Shown here piece after piece: positions 52,929 through 64,000 of a DNA stretch of 64,000 nucleotides. The stretch is taken from assembly GCF_030463535.1 (NCBI RefSeq), contig NC_132901.1:7942959-8006958 (forward strand), written 5' to 3'. Numbering within the stretch: position 1 is the stretch's first letter; every line of letters starts with the position of its first letter. Made by a program: the position numbers and the translations under genes. The notes under the pieces are model-generated. The model searched no databases and had not been told where the DNA came from. It saw only the letters and a program-made list of their open reading frames with translations. This DNA comes from Salminus brasiliensis. Taxonomy: Eukaryota > Chordata > Actinopteri > Characiformes > Bryconidae.

Positions 52929-53303
52929 ACTCACAAATCCAGCAAAAGAGCCTGTTTCTAATCTTAGCTTGTTTGTTTCAAATAAGGCAGTTTCCCGGAT
53001 ACTCTGTATTAAGAATGTAATATACGGGAAGAGTACATATATGTTACTTTGTATATATGTATTGTTTTACACCCCCCCGTATGCGTTGGTAAAATCAGAA
53101 CTATACGTCTTAATAAATCCTGATAGTCGCCGTCAACGCCGCTGTGGCGAAAAACAGATTAAGCCCTGTAGATTAAAAATGCGCGGGAAGGCGAACAAAG
53201 AGTTGATCATATTTGTTTGTTTCAATAAAGTCAATGATGGTGGTTATGAATCTCCCGGTTACTTTGTTAAGAAGCTCATTTTCAGGAGGAAAAAACATAA
53301 TTT

Positions 53304-53318
53304 ATATATAAATTATTT

Positions 53319-53324
<6 letters not shown>
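53304..53324. other. Rearrangement junction joining H4 downstream DNA to the H3 promoter
   Basis: Up to 53311 the sequence follows the H4 3' region (equivalent to 18537). From 53319 it follows the H3 promoter (equivalent to 44716). The seven bases ATTATTT between them match neither side, and there is no homology at the join. This looks like end-joining with a short filler. Confidence 0.9.
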
Positions 53325-53856
<532 letters not shown>

Positions 53857-53891
53857 ACAGAGCGCTTCGACGTTTACCTGAAATACCCAAC

Positions 53892-53907
53892 GGCTCTTTT
53901 AAGAGCC
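53892..53907 (+). terminator. Histone 3' stem-loop, H3 copy 3
   Basis: Hairpin 35 nt after the stop. Confidence 0.95.
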
Positions 53908-61485
<7,578 letters not shown>

Positions 61486-61515
61486 ACGCTCGGCCTGAAC
61501 AGCTCTAAACCCAAC

Positions 61516-61531
61516 GGCTCTTTTAAGAGCC
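61516..61531 (+). terminator. Histone 3' stem-loop, H4 copy 4
   Basis: Hairpin 30 nt after the stop, downstream element conserved. Confidence 0.95.
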
Positions 61532-62196
61532 ACTCACAAATCCAGCAAAAGAGCCTGTTTCTAATCTTAGCTTGTTTGTTTCAAATAAGGCAGTTTCCCG
61601 GATACTCTGTATTAAGAATGTAATATACGGGAAGAGTACATATATGTTACTTTGTATATATGTATTGTTTTACACCCCCCCGTATGCGTTGGTAAAATCA
61701 GAACTATACGTCTTAATAAATCCTGATAGTCGCCGTCAACGCCGCTGTGGCGAAAAACAGATTAAGCCCTGTAGATTAAAAATGCGCGGGAAGGCGAACA
61801 AAGAGTTGATCATATTTGTTTGTTTCAATAAAGTCAATGATGGTGGTTATGAATCTCCCGGTTACTTTGTTAAGAAGCTCATTTTCAGGAGGAAAAAACA
61901 TAATTTATATATAATATTTATATATATATATGACATTATATTCTTATATAATAATGTGATTATTATATAAGAATACATATTGTTTTCCATTTACCCCGTT
62001 TGCGTTGATTAAATCAGAATTATACAGAACATCGCCGTCAACACCGCTTTGGCGAAAAATAATGTGCCGCCTGCACGGTGGGTACAAATGCGCGGGTAGG
62101 CGAACAAAGAGAATGCTGCTCAGGGGAGGGGGAAGGGAGGAGGAGAAAAGGGAGGGGAGGGGAAAAGGGAGTGTGGGGGGTTGGGAAGAAGCGAGC
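61532..62196. repeat. H4-H2B interval, copy 4
   Basis: Degenerate duplication, AT-rich palindrome with GTG centre (about 61939-61975), and the shortest AGGGG tract (two units, about 62123-62170). The duplicated segment ends at 61914, and beyond it the sequence is single-copy relative to the H4 at 52571. Confidence 0.75.
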
Positions 62197-62706
<510 letters not shown>

Positions 62707-62736
62707 ATGGTGATAGCGGCGTAATCCAAACCCAAC

Positions 62737-62752
62737 GGCTCTTTTAAGAGCC
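62737..62752 (+). terminator. Histone 3' stem-loop, H2B copy 4
   Basis: Hairpin 30 nt after the stop, downstream element conserved. Confidence 0.95.
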
Positions 62753-63249
62753 ACCCACGGTTTCTTCGAAAGAGCAGTTTTATTCAAGAACAAAGTCGCC
62801 GATGGTAAGCTATAATACTAATTATTATTATTAATATTATTTTTTTTTTTTTCCCCCATGAGTGCTTCTGCAGCCATTATTGTAAAAGGAATGCCCTTCA
62901 GTGTATGTATGTATGTAAATCAACTTACTTAGTTGTTTGTCTGCATTTAATTGGTGTAGTATACTAAGATTCAGGGGCAGAGCAGCAAACTAAAATACTG
63001 TGCCATACTAACTGTATGGCGTGGGGTTGTAATGCTAAGTGGGATAAATCAAGCTGCACATCACCTGTGAAAGACCAGTCCAGAGGAGATCAGCCTTACA
63101 GGTGGGGAATAGTAAGGCAGGAAACCATACTAGGGTTGACTTGAAGCCTAGAACTATACACTTGATCTTTGTAATGAAAGCTGTCTAGTATATATAACCA
63201 GGCATACGGTTAGGAAAGAGAGGAAATGAGTATCTCCACAAGCTTTTTT
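62753..63249. other. Unique link between H2B and satellite, copy 4
   Basis: As 19391-19890, with a shorter TTA tract and longer T-run at about 62820-62852 and a few substitutions (TGGTGTAG, AAATCAAGC). Confidence 0.7.
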
Positions 63250-64000
63250 TGTTGGGTCACAGAAGGGTGAAGTTATTCAAAGCCTTAGGTTTATGGTGAG
63301 ATTTGAGTGAGCAAGAATAGGTTCAGAGCTAGACTTATGATGTAGAGGGTCGGAGCAAGGCAAAAGGACGAGGGTAGAGTAAGTAAAATAGTATGGCGGT
63401 CAAAGGCCTCAGTTTTATGATGAAGGTGGATTGAGTTAAAGTGACGGTGAGCTTAAGCCTTTGCCTTAGGATACAAAGGAAGGTTCAGTAAAAGTGAGTT
63501 TCAACATTAGCCATCAGCCTCATGATTTGGATACACATGGCCTCGGCCTACTGAGGAATGCACATCTAAGTAGAATGGTCATGACTGCATGGAATGGGTT
63601 AAATGAAAGTAAAAGTTTAAAAATAATAATTTGGTGTGTTGCTTATTGAGAGAGGGAGGGATGGGGTTAATTTGTTTTAGGACAAGAATGAGATTGGAGT
63701 TGTTTCATGTGAGGGGTTCGAATGAGGATGGGGAGTGATTTTGTATAATGGTTGGAGGAAGGATGGTGTTATTTCATTTTAGGGTTGGAGAGAGAAGGTG
63801 GTGGGGTTTGTATTAGAGTATGAATGAAAATGGGTTATTTTATTTTGGGGTTAGACGGCGGATGGGGTTATTTGGTTTCATGGTTAGAATGATGTTAAGG
63901 TTATGTTGTACTAGGTTAAGAGGGAGGACAGAGTTATTTTGTATTAGGACTATTTGGTTTGGTTCACTAAAAGATGAATTTGGTTGAAGCCTTAGGTTAA
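63250..64000. repeat. Satellite array 3, left end (cut by window)
   Basis: The first about 80 bp match the divergent first monomer of arrays 1 and 2 (TTGGGTCACAGAAGGGTG). From about 63330 the sequence instead follows later monomers: GACTTATGATG, CAGTTTTATG, CCTCATGATTTGG, GAGAGAGGGAGGG. The last two occur together in array 2 monomer 4. The first monomer is therefore a chimera. The next begins at 63955. Confidence 0.9.

Overview
The window is a stretch of a tandem major (replication-dependent) histone gene cluster from a ray-finned fish. It holds 17 intact, intronless histone genes, all on the + strand: three H1, three H2A, three H2B, four H3.2 and four H4. Each gene ends in the same 16-nt histone 3' stem-loop (GGCTCTTTTAAGAGCC). 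The predicted proteins are identical within each class, apart from one H1 substitution. The order, read as H4-H2B-H1-H2A-H3 on a single strand, is the one known from rainbow trout, and the 124-residue H2B closely resembles the salmonid protein. A teleost, perhaps salmoniform or esociform-like, is likely, but the species cannot be named from the sequence.

Layout. 1-4305 is the end of a long H3-to-H4 spacer, which breaks off and runs straight into a satellite array (4307-7318), so that unit has no H4 or H2B. Next come H1, H2A and H3 (7947-10522), a 7.1-kb spacer, H4 and H2B (17797-19344), and a satellite array (19891-25794). The second repeat follows: H1-H2A-H3 (26423-28994), spacer, H4-H2B (36248-37790), satellite (38339-42051). 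The third has H1-H2A-H3 (42680-45253), spacer and H4 (52571-52882), and is then followed directly by another H3 (53446-53856). That H3 is followed by a further spacer, H4 and H2B (61174-62706), and the start of another satellite array. Full repeats are 18.5 and 16.3 kb. The difference is almost entirely three satellite monomers (2,189 bp).

Non-coding architecture. Two components make these repeats large. (i) A G/T-rich, C-poor satellite sits between H2B and H1, with about 707-bp monomers, a 773/775-bp variant, and an internal subrepeat of about 33 bp. (ii) The H3-H4 spacer is a mosaic: a 1,174-bp tandem duplication, a 1,020-bp element with 146-bp inverted ends, GT/GA and TA microsatellites, paired ZNF143/THAP11-like and CTCF-like motifs, a foldback sequence, and a segment resembling a captured gene 5' end (ATG, short exon, splice donor).

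How it works together. The five gene classes carry class-specific promoters: an AAACACA box for H1, inverted CCAAT boxes for H2A, a CCAAT series for H3, a CRE plus HiNF-P-like element for H4, and CCAAT plus a palindrome for H2B. With the shared stem-loop this predicts coordinated S-phase expression of non-polyadenylated mRNAs. Coding, promoter and spacer sequences are nearly identical between repeats, as expected from concerted evolution. The window also captures two non-allelic rearrangements, a deletion at 4305/4307 and an 8.6-kb tandem duplication with its junction at 53311/53319. Both upstream breakpoints lie a few bases from a palindrome.
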